Shown here in pieces: positions 48,764 to 57,454 of a stretch of DNA of 64,000 nt. Under the pieces are notes generated by a model. That model made no database searches. It worked only from the letters and a program-made list of their open reading frames with translations, and was not told where the DNA came from. The stretch is from Bin87 sp965232895 (lineage in GTDB: Bacteria; Chloroflexota; Dehalococcoidia; Lucifugimonadales; UBA3495): positions 434,001 through 498,000 of the forward strand of contig OZ247430.1 in NCBI GenBank assembly GCA_965232895.1. The letters are read 5' to 3'. Made by a program: the position numbers and the translations under genes. Every line of letters begins with the position of its first letter. Position 1 is the first letter of the stretch.

Positions 48764-50170
48764 CTAATTGTCCCCGCCGGCGGGACTGGCCGCCGCTGCA
48801 ACCGGGCGGGCCTCGCCGCGGAAGTAGATGCCGCGCCAGAAACCGCTGCCAACCACCGTCCCAACCACCACCAGGGTGAACGCCGCGCCCGCGACCGCCA
48901 TGACCAGGCCGGGCGACCAGAAGTCCGCCAAACGGCCGTACAGCAGGTTGGCGAACGCCATGCTGCCGCCCACGTGCATGGAATACACGGACGACACGCG
49001 GCCGCGAATATCGTCGGGGACGACCGACTGAATGATGGTGTGGGTGATGGTCATGAAGCCGGAGGTGCCCAGGCCCATCAAGATCGCGGCGATCATGGAA
49101 ACGCCGGTCTGGGCGGAGAGTCCCAGCCCGATGGGAGTCAGGCTGCTGGTGAAGCCGAGGAACAGGAACACGCGGCCCCGCGTCATGTGGCTGACGATCC
49201 CGCCCACGAATATTGAAGAGAGCAACGCCCCGATGCCCAGGGCAGCCATCAGCGCGTAAACGTCGTTCTCGCTAAACGTAACCCCGTCGGGGGACAACTT
49301 CTCCAGCGCCAGGGGCGGCAGCATCGACTCGAAAGACATGACCAGCACGCAGTGGGCCAGGGCCATGAGAATGATGCCAAATACCAGGGGGGTGCTGTAC
49401 GAGTACACGAAACCGGCGGCCGTGTTCGCCCAGAAACTGCGGCGGCGGTCGATGACACCGGAGGACACGGTACGAATGCTAAGCGCGGCTCCCAGGGCAA
49501 CCAGGTAGAAGACCGCGCAGGCCCAGAACACGATCGCCGAAGTACCGATGGTCAACGCCAGGTTTTGAATGGAGAACCCCACACCTCCATCACCGAACAG
49601 CACGCTGCTGCCCACGGTGGCGGAGACGGCCAACAGGATCGCCGGACCGACGGCGCGGGAGCCCTGCTGCATGGCCTCGTTGAGCGCCACGGCGTTGGGC
49701 AGCCGTTCCCGGTCCACCAGGTTGGGCGTCAGCGCCTGGGCGGCGGTCTGCTGGGTGGCGCGCAGGGTACCGTTCACGATTGCCAGCAGCAACACGTACC
49801 AGGGATTATCTACGCCCGTCATCACCAGTAGCGCCATGATCGCCGCTTGAGTGAGCTGCAGGGCGTAGACCCACTGCAGCAGTGTCTTGCGGGTCATCTT
49901 ATCGGCAAGGTACCCGATGAAGGGAGTGGCGAAGAAGCGGGGAGACATGGCGGCGAAGGTGATCAGGCCGACCCACAAGCCCCAAGTTCCCTGCAACTCC
50001 GGGATGCTATAGACCCACGCGCCGCGGGCGACAATGAGCGCCCAGGCGCCGCTGCCGCTGGAAAGGGAGGCTACCGCGAGGAACCGGAAGTCGCGGAACA
50101 CCAGCGCGGCAAGGAAACGATAGGCTTTTTGCTGGAAGAAGTTGCGCTGCGGGGCGGGAGCCGTGGCCAT
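48764..50170 (-). CDS. MFS transporter (enterobactin-exporter-like/DUF894 type)
   Basis: A 468-residue membrane protein with about 12 hydrophobic segments. The layout, with RDFRFLAVASLSSGSGAWA near the start, FIGYLADKMTRKTLLQ and ALNEAMQQGSRAVGPAI, fits the MFS_3 (EntS-like) group of exporters. Substrate is unknown. Start ATG 50170. A TATAAT (minus strand, 50313-50318) lies 140 bases upstream. Confidence 0.9.
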   Translation of the reverse strand: MATAPAPQRNFFQQKAYRFLAALVFRDFRFLAVASLSSGSGAWALIVARGAWVYSIPELQGTWGLWVGLITFAAMSPRFFATPFIGYLADKMTRKTLLQWVYALQLTQAAIMALLVMTGVDNPWYVLLLAIVNGTLRATQQTAAQALTPNLVDRERLPNAVALNEAMQQGSRAVGPAILLAVSATVGSSVLFGDGGVGFSIQNLALTIGTSAIVFWACAVFYLVALGAALSIRTVSSGVIDRRRSFWANTAAGFVYSYSTPLVFGIILMALAHCVLVMSFESMLPPLALEKLSPDGVTFSENDVYALMAALGIGALLSSIFVGGIVSHMTRGRVFLFLGFTSSLTPIGLGLSAQTGVSMIAAILMGLGTSGFMTITHTIIQSVVPDDIRGRVSSVYSMHVGGSMAFANLLYGRLADFWSPGLVMAVAGAAFTLVVVGTVVGSGFWRGIYFRGEARPVAAAASPAGGDN

Positions 50171-50312
50171 TTCGACACTCCTGCGTGCGACAGAAGCCGG
50201 GTCTGGCGACCGATGCGATCCGGCTACATGCTCAGGTCAGAAACCGGCAGACATCCGCTGCCGAACGTGCTGATGCCGTCGTTACCAGTGGTTAACTTGG
50301 CGTAATCGGGGC

Positions 50313-50318
50313 ATTATA
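50313..50318 (-). promoter_or_regulatory. -10 element for the MFS gene
   Basis: The minus strand reads TTATAATG with a perfect TATAAT, about 140 bases before the MFS start at 50170. Confidence 0.35.
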
Positions 50319-50381
50319 ACCCACGGCAATCCGGGGGCAAACTTGGGAGTCGTAACAACGCAGGGCGATTGCATCATCGCC

Positions 50382-50482
50382 GTCATTCCTGCGCAAGCAG
50401 GAATCCAGTGATCTAATTCGTTAAATATGCTTCCAATTTGTTCATTCTATGACCAATGGACTCCGGCTTTCGCCGGAGTGAC
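50382..50482. repeat. Inverted pair of REP/MITE-like hairpins
   Basis: Unit 1 (50382-50407) starts GTCATTCC and ends GGAATCCA, with hairpin ATTCCTGC/GCAGGAAT. Unit 2 (50457-50482) is the same pattern reversed, with hairpin ACTCCGGC/GCCGGAGT. Both fit GTCA[TC]TCC...GGA[AG]TCCA, separated by 49 bases of A/T-rich sequence. This resembles widespread bacterial intergenic repeats. Confidence 0.7.
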
Positions 50483-50641
50483 TGGCCTGGAGCCTATGAT
50501 GCGATTGCCCTGCGTAACAACGAGGGTCCCATTGTTGATGTAGGCTATCATGCAGTCATCCTCCCGCGCCAAGTCGATGACCTCCACCGCCAGCATCTCC
50601 AGGACGTCCGGGGCGTCCATCATGTTGCCCTGACGGACCAT
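50447..50641 (-). CDS. Small ORF ending in the REP-like element (doubtful)
   Basis: A 64-codon ORF whose body (VLEMLAVEVIDLAREDDCMIAYINNGTLVV) is protein-like, while the C-terminal PVTPAKAGVHWS is the translated inverted hairpin unit. It is in a different frame from the small ORF just upstream (50658-50846), and the frame stays open about 45 bases above its ATG. It may be a remnant of a frameshifted gene. No function is suggested. Confidence 0.3.
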   Translation of the reverse strand: MVRQGNMMDAPDVLEMLAVEVIDLAREDDCMIAYINNGTLVVTQGNRIIGSRPVTPAKAGVHWS

Positions 50642-50657
50642 CGCAGGATCGATGCGA

Positions 50658-50846
50658 TCAGTGATGAGCCTGTTCGCACGGTTTGCCAGCGATTTCGAAC
50701 CTGGCGGCTGCTACGGCGCGCAGCCCCAGCCCGGCCCCATTCATCTGGTAGTAGGCACCCTTGCCCCAGACATATTCGCCGGAGTCGTAGGAATCGGCTA
50801 TTCGGTTCAGCAACCGAGCAGCGTCACGATTTATGGCTTTCGTCAC
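50658..50846 (-). CDS. Small ORF, possible gene remnant (doubtful)
   Basis: A 62-codon ORF that begins with a helical segment (NRDAARLLNRIADSYDSGEYVWGKGAYY) and then an Ala-rich stretch. It is not recognised. It and the next ORF downstream fill the 730-base gap between the MFS and thiolase genes together with the inverted repeats; together they could be fragments of one lost gene. Confidence 0.3.
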   Translation of the reverse strand: MTKAINRDAARLLNRIADSYDSGEYVWGKGAYYQMNGAGLGLRAVAAARFEIAGKPCEQAHH

Positions 50847-50900
50847 TTCGCTCCTTCATCGGGATGGGTGGGTTACGCTGGGAATTTATCCACGGATTTT

Positions 50901-52073
50901 TTAATCCGGTCTGCCGAACACTGCCACGGAACAGGTGAAGGATCCCGGCCGCCCGCCGAGGTTGTGGGTTATGCCCAGATCAGCCTTCTGCAATTGGCGG
51001 CCACCAGCTTTGCCCTGCATCTGCTTGTACACCTCATAGATCATGCGGATGCCGCTGGCGCCGATGGGATGGCCGAAGCACTTGAGACCGCCGTCGGTGT
51101 TGACCGGCAGGTCGCCCTCCAGCGAAAACGCGCCGTCAGCCACGTCGGCGCTGGCCTGGCCCCGGGGGCTGAACCCCAGGTCCTCCATGATGATCAACTC
51201 GGTGATGGTAAAGCAGTCGTGGACCATCGCCATGTCGATTTCGGCGCGAGGGTCGCTGATCCCGGCTTCCTCGTAGGCGGCCTGACTGGCGCGAACCGTC
51301 TCCGGGAAATATGTAAAGTCCCAGTCGTTGCGCAGGACGCCGAACGCGCCCACCGCCAGGCCAAGGCCCTTGACCAGGATATAGTCGTCGCGGAGGGTGC
51401 GGGCGATCTCAGGAGTGGTGATGATGGCGGCGGCTGCGCCGTCGCTGACGCCGCAGCAATCATAAAGGCCCAGGGGCCAGGCGATCATCGGGGCGTTGAT
51501 GATCTGGTCCTCGCTGACCTCCCGCTGGAAGTGGGCCTTGGAGTTCAGTGTGCCATTGTGATGGTTCTTGGAAGCGATCTGCGCCAGCGTGCGCTTGCCG
51601 TCGTCGTAGTCGATGCCATAGTGGTGGAAGTAGCGGGTGGCCGCCATGGCAAATTGGGAAGGCGGCGGGGTGGGCGGCTCCACGTCGGAACCGGGGCCGC
51701 CGGCGATGGCCAGGCCCGAAAAGCCGCTGTCCTTGAGTTTCTCCACGCCCATGGCCAGCACGATGTCGTACACGCCGGCCGCGACGGCATAGCAGGCGTT
51801 GCGGAAGGCGTCGGTGGCGGTGGCGCAGGCGTTCTCCACGCGGGTGATGGGGATGTAGTCCAGCTTGAGGGCCTCGGCCAGGGGCTGGCCGGTGCGGAAG
51901 CTGCTGACGGTACCGAGCCACGCGGCCTGAATGTCGCCGGTTTCCAACCCCGCGTCTTCATAAGCCTCGTAGGCGGCTTCGACCATGAGATCCGCCGCCG
52001 AGGCGTCCCAACGCTCGCCAAAACGGGTGCATCCCATGCCGACCACGGCGACCCGATCCCTGATTCCACTCAT
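50901..52073 (-). CDS. Thiolase-family protein (SCP-x/acetyl-CoA acetyltransferase type)
   Basis: A 390-residue thiolase-fold protein. The nucleophile Cys is in VENACATATDAFRNACYAV, and the C-terminal HPIGASGIRMIYEVYKQM and THNLGGRPGSFTCSVAVFG carry the other catalytic region. This pattern matches the SCP-x-like thiolases often placed beside DUF35 proteins. It may work on acyl-CoA chains with the HMG-CoA-synthase-like protein encoded 15 bases upstream. Start ATG 52073 with GGAGG 8 bases upstream. Confidence 0.88.
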   Translation of the reverse strand: MSGIRDRVAVVGMGCTRFGERWDASAADLMVEAAYEAYEDAGLETGDIQAAWLGTVSSFRTGQPLAEALKLDYIPITRVENACATATDAFRNACYAVAAGVYDIVLAMGVEKLKDSGFSGLAIAGGPGSDVEPPTPPPSQFAMAATRYFHHYGIDYDDGKRTLAQIASKNHHNGTLNSKAHFQREVSEDQIINAPMIAWPLGLYDCCGVSDGAAAAIITTPEIARTLRDDYILVKGLGLAVGAFGVLRNDWDFTYFPETVRASQAAYEEAGISDPRAEIDMAMVHDCFTITELIIMEDLGFSPRGQASADVADGAFSLEGDLPVNTDGGLKCFGHPIGASGIRMIYEVYKQMQGKAGGRQLQKADLGITHNLGGRPGSFTCSVAVFGRPD

Positions 52074-52088
52074 CGCTCTTTCCTCCAA

Positions 52089-53522
52089 TTACGCGGCTAC
52101 TGCCGCCGGCTCGGGTGTGCGTCTGGGTATCGCCTTCCAGTAGTAGTTGTGAATGCCGTTGACGACGCGCAGCTTGCGGAAACTCATCTCCACCGGCATA
52201 CCAACGTGCACTTCATCCAGTTCCCGGTCGGTCATCATGCACAGCAGACGACCGCCACCCTCGAAATCCACCACCGTCACCACCAGCGGGGTATCCACCG
52301 CGCCGGCGATGTAGTCCATGGAATAGGTGAAGACCTCCGCCGGCGTTTCGCTGAGGCGCACCGGTTCGCTCTCATCCACCTTACGGCACTCAACACAGAC
52401 CCGTTGCGCCGGATATTGGACGTAGCCGCAACTAAGGCAGCGGGCCCCGTAGAGCCGCACGTTCTTGTCGCCCTCACGCCACAAGGCCGACACGGACGGC
52501 GACGCGGCGGCGGGGCGCCGGGAAGCGTCGTCCAGCGTCCAGACCTCGCGCCAGCGAGCGTAGGTCTCGTAATCGCTGAGCGTGCGCTTGGCCTCCAGCC
52601 AACCGGACACTCCCATGGACGGCGGGGTATTCTCGGCGACAGCCTCAGTAGCGCGGAAACCGATGACGTCGCTGCCGTCGCCATAGGACACGGTCAGAAT
52701 CAGATCGTCGGGCTTCGCGGTCTCCAGCGCCGACGCCAGGAGCATGGGCGCGAAGGCGGCGCCGGTGTTGCCCACGGTGCCGAAAAGCGGTTCCTGGACC
52801 TGGTTGTCTGCGAACCCTAACTGGCGGGCCAGGCGGACATGGCGCCGGGCATCGGGTGCGTACAGGGCGATTTTTGCCACGTCCGCCGGAGTTGCATCGG
52901 TTCGTTGGCAATATCCGGTTACGGCGTCAGGGACGATCCGCTCAATGCCTTCCTCGGTGGCAAAGCGGTCCTCCCATGTACGGACGAAGGGGTCGCCGGG
53001 AGCGCGCCACGCATCGAGCATATTGTCGGTCACCGCGTGGCTGCCGACGTGTTCGGCGATCACTGCCCGGTCGGCGATGACAAAAGCGGCCGCGCCGTCG
53101 CCGGACGCGCGCTCAGTTTCGCCGCGAGGCGGACCCTGGCGGCTGTCGGCGACGACCACGAGGACCTGTACGGCCCGCCCAGATGCCACAGCATCCAGGC
53201 CGGCCTGCAAGGCGTTGGTGCCGGCTCGGAGCACGTTGGCGACGTCGACCGCGAAAATATCGGTCCGGAGGTCCAGCGCCGCAGCGACGATGGCGGCGCA
53301 CTGCTTTTCGGCGTAGGGCGGAGTGGTGCTGGCAAACACGATGCCGTCGATTGAAGCGCGGTCCCGCCCGGCGAGACAGTCAGATCCGGCGGCGACCGCC
53401 ATGGTCACACTGTCCTCATCGAAGTTGGCCACCGCGCGTTCCTGGCGAGAGTTCCAGCCAACGGTTTCCGCGCCCAAACGGTAGCGGGGGATATACGCGC
53501 CATAGGCTGCGATGCCGACCAA
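52089..53522 (-). CDS. HMG-CoA-synthase-like protein fused to a DUF35 zinc-ribbon/OB domain
   Basis: A 477-residue protein. Residues 1-310 form a thiolase-fold domain like HMG-CoA synthase (GIAAYGAYIPRYRL at the start). The nucleophile region reads FAVDVANVLRAGTNALQAG, where active enzymes have a Cys (for example NACYGG), so acyl transfer at this site is doubtful. From about residue 355 comes a DUF35 module: zinc ribbon CLSCGYVQYPAQRVCVEC and an OB-fold strand set. DUF35 proteins help thiolases or HMGS pass acyl groups. The start is TTG at 53522 with GGAG 7 bases upstream. It forms an operon with the thiolase gene. Confidence 0.85.
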   Translation of the reverse strand: MVGIAAYGAYIPRYRLGAETVGWNSRQERAVANFDEDSVTMAVAAGSDCLAGRDRASIDGIVFASTTPPYAEKQCAAIVAAALDLRTDIFAVDVANVLRAGTNALQAGLDAVASGRAVQVLVVVADSRQGPPRGETERASGDGAAAFVIADRAVIAEHVGSHAVTDNMLDAWRAPGDPFVRTWEDRFATEEGIERIVPDAVTGYCQRTDATPADVAKIALYAPDARRHVRLARQLGFADNQVQEPLFGTVGNTGAAFAPMLLASALETAKPDDLILTVSYGDGSDVIGFRATEAVAENTPPSMGVSGWLEAKRTLSDYETYARWREVWTLDDASRRPAAASPSVSALWREGDKNVRLYGARCLSCGYVQYPAQRVCVECRKVDESEPVRLSETPAEVFTYSMDYIAGAVDTPLVVTVVDFEGGGRLLCMMTDRELDEVHVGMPVEMSFRKLRVVNGIHNYYWKAIPRRTPEPAAVAA

Positions 53523-53600
53523 ATTGATACTCCAAACCTGTGAAAAGACGTGCCGGCGATGCTATCAGCGGGCGCGACAGAGTGTCAACGAAAAGCCCCA

Positions 53601-53609
53601 TGCTACAAT
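53601..53609 (+). promoter_or_regulatory. Extended -10 of the S41 protease gene
   Basis: TGCTACAAT, with a predicted start point at about 53616-53617, exactly at the ATG (53617), so the message may be leaderless. Confidence 0.5.
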
Positions 53610-53616
53610 GCAGGCG

Positions 53617-54819
53617 ATGACTGCTCACTTGACAGCCGCGAGGCTGCCGCTACTCTTGATTGCCCTTTCACTGCTGGTGGTTCTGGCCGGCTGCAGCCTG
53701 GTCAGCGCCGGCGCCACGGAACCGATTCCACCGGGCGACCAGTTGCCGGCTGAACTTGGAACCGTGGGCGAGGCCTACCGAATCCTGCTGGACGAACACG
53801 TTGACCAGGAAGTGCTGGAGCCGAAAGCGCTGTCGGAGGGCGCCATTCGCGGGATGCTGGAGGCGCTGGAAGATCCGCACGCCTCGTACCTCAGCGCAGA
53901 GCAGCATTCCCGGGAACAGGAGGGCTACCGAGGTTACTTCGAAGGCATTGGAGCTCAGGTCACGCTGACGGAAGCTGGCCTGACCGTGATCGCGCCGATC
54001 CCCGGCGCGCCGGCCGAGGAGGCCGGCATTCGCGCGGGCGACCTGATCCTGGAGGTGGACGGCGCAGACATCGAGGGGTTGACGCTGATCGAGTCGGTGA
54101 ACCTGATCCGAGGGCCGGGCGGCACCGAGGTCACGCTGCTGGTGCGCCACGTCGGAGAGTTCGAGGACGTGAACATCACAGTCACGCGCGGGCGCATCCC
54201 CATTGAGAGCACCGCGTTCCGGATGCTGGAGGACGGAATCGGTCACCTGTGGGTGTACAGATTCTCCAATACTACCGAGGAAGAAGTCCGGCGGGCATTG
54301 GATGAGTTGGAGGCCGTAGACGGGCACGGCCTGATTCTGGACCTGCGCAACAATCCCGGCGGCCTGCTGGCATCGGTCATCAGCGTCACCGACCTTTTCC
54401 TGGATAGCGGCACGATACTCTACGAGATTGACGCCGAAGGCGGCCGCAGCGACTATGAGGCTGCTCGCAGAGGGCCGGCCACCGACGTGCCGTTGGTCGT
54501 GATCGTCAACCAATTCTCGGCCAGCGCCAGCGAAATCATGGCGGGAGCTATCCAGACCAGCGGTCGCGCCACCGTGGTGGGAGCGAGCACCTTCGGCAAG
54601 GGCAGCGTCAACATCGCTCGCGAATTGTCGGACGGGTCTGCTATCTACTTCACTATCCGGCGGTGGTACCTTTCAGACGGCACCCAGATTGAGGGCGAGG
54701 GCGTTACTCCCGACATCGAGATCGAAGCCGACGCGCACCCCTTGCCCATAGAATTCGAGCAGGACGCAGCCCTGAAGCGCGCTTTCGAGGTGCTAAGCGA
54801 GCAAATCGCCCAGCGCTAG
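53617..54819 (+). CDS. S41-family C-terminal processing peptidase (Ctp-like)
   Basis: A 400-residue protease. An N-terminal hydrophobic segment ends LLVVLAGCS, a lipobox, so it is probably a membrane-anchored lipoprotein. A DUF-like helical region is followed by a PDZ domain (GYFEGIGAQV... APAEEAGIRAGDLILEVDG). The catalytic Ser is in FSASASEIMAGAI and the general-base Lys in STFGKGSVN. These enzymes trim protein C-termini outside the membrane. The start at 53617 (rather than 53608) follows from the extended -10. Confidence 0.93.
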   Translation: MTAHLTAARLPLLLIALSLLVVLAGCSLVSAGATEPIPPGDQLPAELGTVGEAYRILLDEHVDQEVLEPKALSEGAIRGMLEALEDPHASYLSAEQHSREQEGYRGYFEGIGAQVTLTEAGLTVIAPIPGAPAEEAGIRAGDLILEVDGADIEGLTLIESVNLIRGPGGTEVTLLVRHVGEFEDVNITVTRGRIPIESTAFRMLEDGIGHLWVYRFSNTTEEEVRRALDELEAVDGHGLILDLRNNPGGLLASVISVTDLFLDSGTILYEIDAEGGRSDYEAARRGPATDVPLVVIVNQFSASASEIMAGAIQTSGRATVVGASTFGKGSVNIARELSDGSAIYFTIRRWYLSDGTQIEGEGVTPDIEIEADAHPLPIEFEQDAALKRAFEVLSEQIAQR

Positions 54820-54897
54820 CCTCGGGATAAAATGGAATCTACGGGAAGGCCCATCAATTCGCGGCGCAACCCCGACAAGACAGGAACGGCGACCATA

Positions 54898-55404
54898 ATG
54901 CCGAGAAAGAACCGAAACAGCAAGAAGAAAGCCCGGGCAGCGGGCAGCGGCAACAACCGCCAGATTGCGGTGAACCGCAAAGCCCTGTACGACTACGAAA
55001 TCCTGGACCGGGTAGAAGCTGGGCTCGTGCTCACCGGAACCGAGATCAAGTCTATCCGCGCCGGCAAGGTTGACCTGCGGGACGCCTACGCCCGGGTGCA
55101 GGACGGTGAGCTGTGGCTCCACGGAGCCCACATCGCCCCATACGACGCGGGGAGCTACATGAACCACGAGCCACGGCGCCCGCGCAAGCTCCTGGTGCAT
55201 CGCAGCGAGATCGGCGACCTCGCATCACAGACGGCGGAAAAGGGACTTACCCTGGCCGCGCTGCGCCTGTACCTGAAGAACCACCACGCGAAGGTCGAGC
55301 TGGGCGTGGCGCGGGGCAAACGGCAATACGACAAGCGGCGCACCATCATCGAACGGGAACGTGAGCGGCAGGCAAGGCAGGCGATCAAGGAGTGGCGGGA
55401 GTAA
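54898..55404 (+). CDS. smpB: SsrA-binding protein SmpB
   Basis: A 168-residue protein that brings tmRNA to stalled ribosomes. IAVNRKALYDYEILDRVEAGLVLTGTEIKSIRAG, YARVQDGELWLHGAHIAPY and KVELGVARGKRQYDKRRTI are diagnostic. It has a slightly long basic N-terminus. ATG 54898 is chosen over an upstream ATG (54832), which would add a non-conserved stretch. The ssrA gene is not seen within the window. Confidence 0.95.
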   Translation: MPRKNRNSKKKARAAGSGNNRQIAVNRKALYDYEILDRVEAGLVLTGTEIKSIRAGKVDLRDAYARVQDGELWLHGAHIAPYDAGSYMNHEPRRPRKLLVHRSEIGDLASQTAEKGLTLAALRLYLKNHHAKVELGVARGKRQYDKRRTIIERERERQARQAIKEWRE

Positions 55405-55445
55405 TTCCGTCGAAAAATAGTCCTCCGTCGTTACAGGATTTCTAA

Positions 55446-56810
55446 GTGGCAACCCTTGAATACATCCGCCATTACCTCAGGATGTGGGACTGGAAGCTGT
55501 TCCTGTTCATACTGCTGTTCTTGGGATTGCCAAACGTTTATCAGATTTACCGGGTGTACCTGGTTGGGACCGAAATTCCTGACGCCGGTAGTTTGGCCAT
55601 CATATCGCAATGGCAGTTCGTTGGGCTGGTAGTTGAGGTTTTCCAGGAAGCCACCGTGCTGGCGATTTTCTTCTTCCTGGGATCGCAGATACGCAGCGGG
55701 GCATCGGTACAGTTAGACCGGGCGAAAAGTGTCCTCACCTTCATTTTCCTGGCGTCGCTGGTGTTCTCGGTAGGCGTGTTCTTCTTCCGGGACGCTTTTA
55801 TCACGCTAATCGGCACGGCTCCGGATATTCAGGGACAGACGCGCAGTTTCCTCGGTATCAGCATTTTCAGCATACCGTTCACCATACTGGCCGCCGCCAT
55901 CGTGGTGCTGTTTGAGTCGCTGGGTATGCGGGCATTGGTGTTCGTGATGGCGATTGTCAACGTGCTGCTGCGGTTCGTGCTGGACAGCCTGTTTTTCGGG
56001 GGCTATGGGTTTTCATTAGACGCCGGCGTGATTGGAGTAGGCTGGTCAACTTTGCTGGCCAGCGTAGGGCTGTTCGCAGTGGGGCTTGGGCTATTGCTGT
56101 GGGCAAAGGAAATCAGGGTGGGAACGCTGACAACGCTCCCCTCATTCACGGATATGCGGCAATACCTGCGTGTGGGATTGGGCAGCGGCACCGACAGCCT
56201 GATTCGGAACGTCGCTTATTTCTTTATGATAATCCGCATCGTGAATACCATCGGGGCCGAGGAAATTGGCGGATACTACGTTGCCATCCAGATCTTGTGG
56301 AGCTTCATGCTGGTGCCGATTCTCGCCTTCGCCGACTCGGCCAAAGCGCTGGTAGCCAACGCATCCGGCGACATCGCGCGGGTCAGGACGCTGTGGCAGG
56401 CTTCGATGATAATCACGGCGGGGATGATGGTCGCCTGGATTGCATTGGCGCCGGCTTTTCCAACGTTTGCCGGTATGCTGACCGACGACCCGGAAACGGT
56501 GCGATGGGCCGTTACCGCCTTCGGCATTTTGTTCGTCCCATACGTCCTCTTTTCGTTCAACACCGTGATTGACTCTGTGTTCTATGGACTGGGCAAAACC
56601 CAGTACATGGCCTACCAGTCTGTTCTCACCAACGGCACGGTGTATCTGGTGGCGTTCCTGCTCTATATTGCTGGCGCTTGGCAGCCAACCTTTGAAAGCG
56701 TGATGGCCCTGTTCGCGCTGGGCATCCTGGTGGATTCCTTCTTGACGGTGCTTTTCTTGCTGAAAGTTCTGTACATTGACCCGGCGCGTCGGCTGGCAGA
56801 TGCGTTATGA
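55446..56810 (+). CDS. MATE-like multidrug/polyspecific transporter
   Basis: A 454-residue membrane protein with about 12 hydrophobic segments. The order of helices and phrases such as SFLGISIFSIPFTILAAAI, AEEIGGYYVAIQILWSFMLVP and FAGMLTDDPE resemble MATE family members, although it lacks a clear N-terminal signature and starts with a long amphipathic stretch. Substrate unknown. Start GTG 55446, with an AGGA site. It is 41 bases after smpB. Confidence 0.78.
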   Translation: MATLEYIRHYLRMWDWKLFLFILLFLGLPNVYQIYRVYLVGTEIPDAGSLAIISQWQFVGLVVEVFQEATVLAIFFFLGSQIRSGASVQLDRAKSVLTFIFLASLVFSVGVFFFRDAFITLIGTAPDIQGQTRSFLGISIFSIPFTILAAAIVVLFESLGMRALVFVMAIVNVLLRFVLDSLFFGGYGFSLDAGVIGVGWSTLLASVGLFAVGLGLLLWAKEIRVGTLTTLPSFTDMRQYLRVGLGSGTDSLIRNVAYFFMIIRIVNTIGAEEIGGYYVAIQILWSFMLVPILAFADSAKALVANASGDIARVRTLWQASMIITAGMMVAWIALAPAFPTFAGMLTDDPETVRWAVTAFGILFVPYVLFSFNTVIDSVFYGLGKTQYMAYQSVLTNGTVYLVAFLLYIAGAWQPTFESVMALFALGILVDSFLTVLFLLKVLYIDPARRLADAL

Positions 56811-56874
56811 TCCTTCATCGAAAACGGCGTCCCGGCTCGCAGGGGCCGGGACGTTCTATTGTGAGGTAAGCATC

Positions 56875-57378
56875 TTGATACGTAGCTTGCGTGGTATTGA
56901 ACCGAAGATTGCGCCCACCGCCTGGGTGAGCGAGGCCGCCTACGTGGTAGGCAACGTGGTGATCGGCGAGTACAGCAGCGTCTGGCCGGGCGTTACGATA
57001 CGGGGAGACGGAGACGTCATCACCATCGGCAACCACGTGAACATCCAGGAAGGTTCCGTGGTGCATGGCGACGGGTTGGTGATTGAGGACTATGTGTCCA
57101 TCGGTCACTGCGTGGTGGTCCACGGCGACCGGATTGGCACGGGCAGCCTGCTGGGCAACAACTGCACTTTCCTGACCGAATCAACCATCGGAAAAGAGTG
57201 CTTGATCGCCTCCAACGCGGTGGTGCTGTCCAACGTGACCGTGCCCGACCGCAGCTTCGTGGCGGGCGTGCCGGGTTCGGTGAAACGGCCGGTGTCCGAC
57301 GAGCAGATCGAGCAGATGCGGATGACCGCCGAGCACCTGGTGGAACGGGCGGAATGGTTCAAGGAAAGCGGGCTATAG
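56875..57378 (+). CDS. Gamma-carbonic anhydrase-like hexapeptide protein
   Basis: A 167-residue left-handed beta-helix of the gamma-carbonic anhydrase/YrdA group. The three metal-binding His are in VVHGDG and GHCVVVHGD, and the Asn/Gln set of the family is around NVNIQEGSVVHG. Hydration of CO2 is possible but many YrdA-type proteins lack activity. The start is TTG at 56875 with GTGAGG upstream, and the longer frame from 56776 lies inside the MATE gene. Confidence 0.9.
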   Translation: MIRSLRGIEPKIAPTAWVSEAAYVVGNVVIGEYSSVWPGVTIRGDGDVITIGNHVNIQEGSVVHGDGLVIEDYVSIGHCVVVHGDRIGTGSLLGNNCTFLTESTIGKECLIASNAVVLSNVTVPDRSFVAGVPGSVKRPVSDEQIEQMRMTAEHLVERAEWFKESGL

Positions 57379-57402
57379 GCCAGCCGGCCATGTGACAACA
57401 AT

Positions 57403-57428
57403 AAGGGGCGAATGAACATTCGCCCCTT
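57403..57428. terminator. GGGGCG palindrome, copy 6, bidirectional terminator
   Basis: AAGGGGCGAATG (57403-57414) pairs perfectly with CATTCGCCCCTT (57417-57428), 12 bp, followed on the plus strand by TTCTTTT. It lies between the convergent carbonic-anhydrase-like and LLM genes. Confidence 0.8.
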
Positions 57429-57454
57429 TTCTTTTGGCGCCGGTTTGGAGAGGA

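Noticed and set aside
50652..52820. Open frame of 722 codons on the + strand opposite the thiolase and HMGS-like genes
   Set aside because: It is the antisense shadow of two well-supported genes; its protein has low-complexity Gly/Val/His content.
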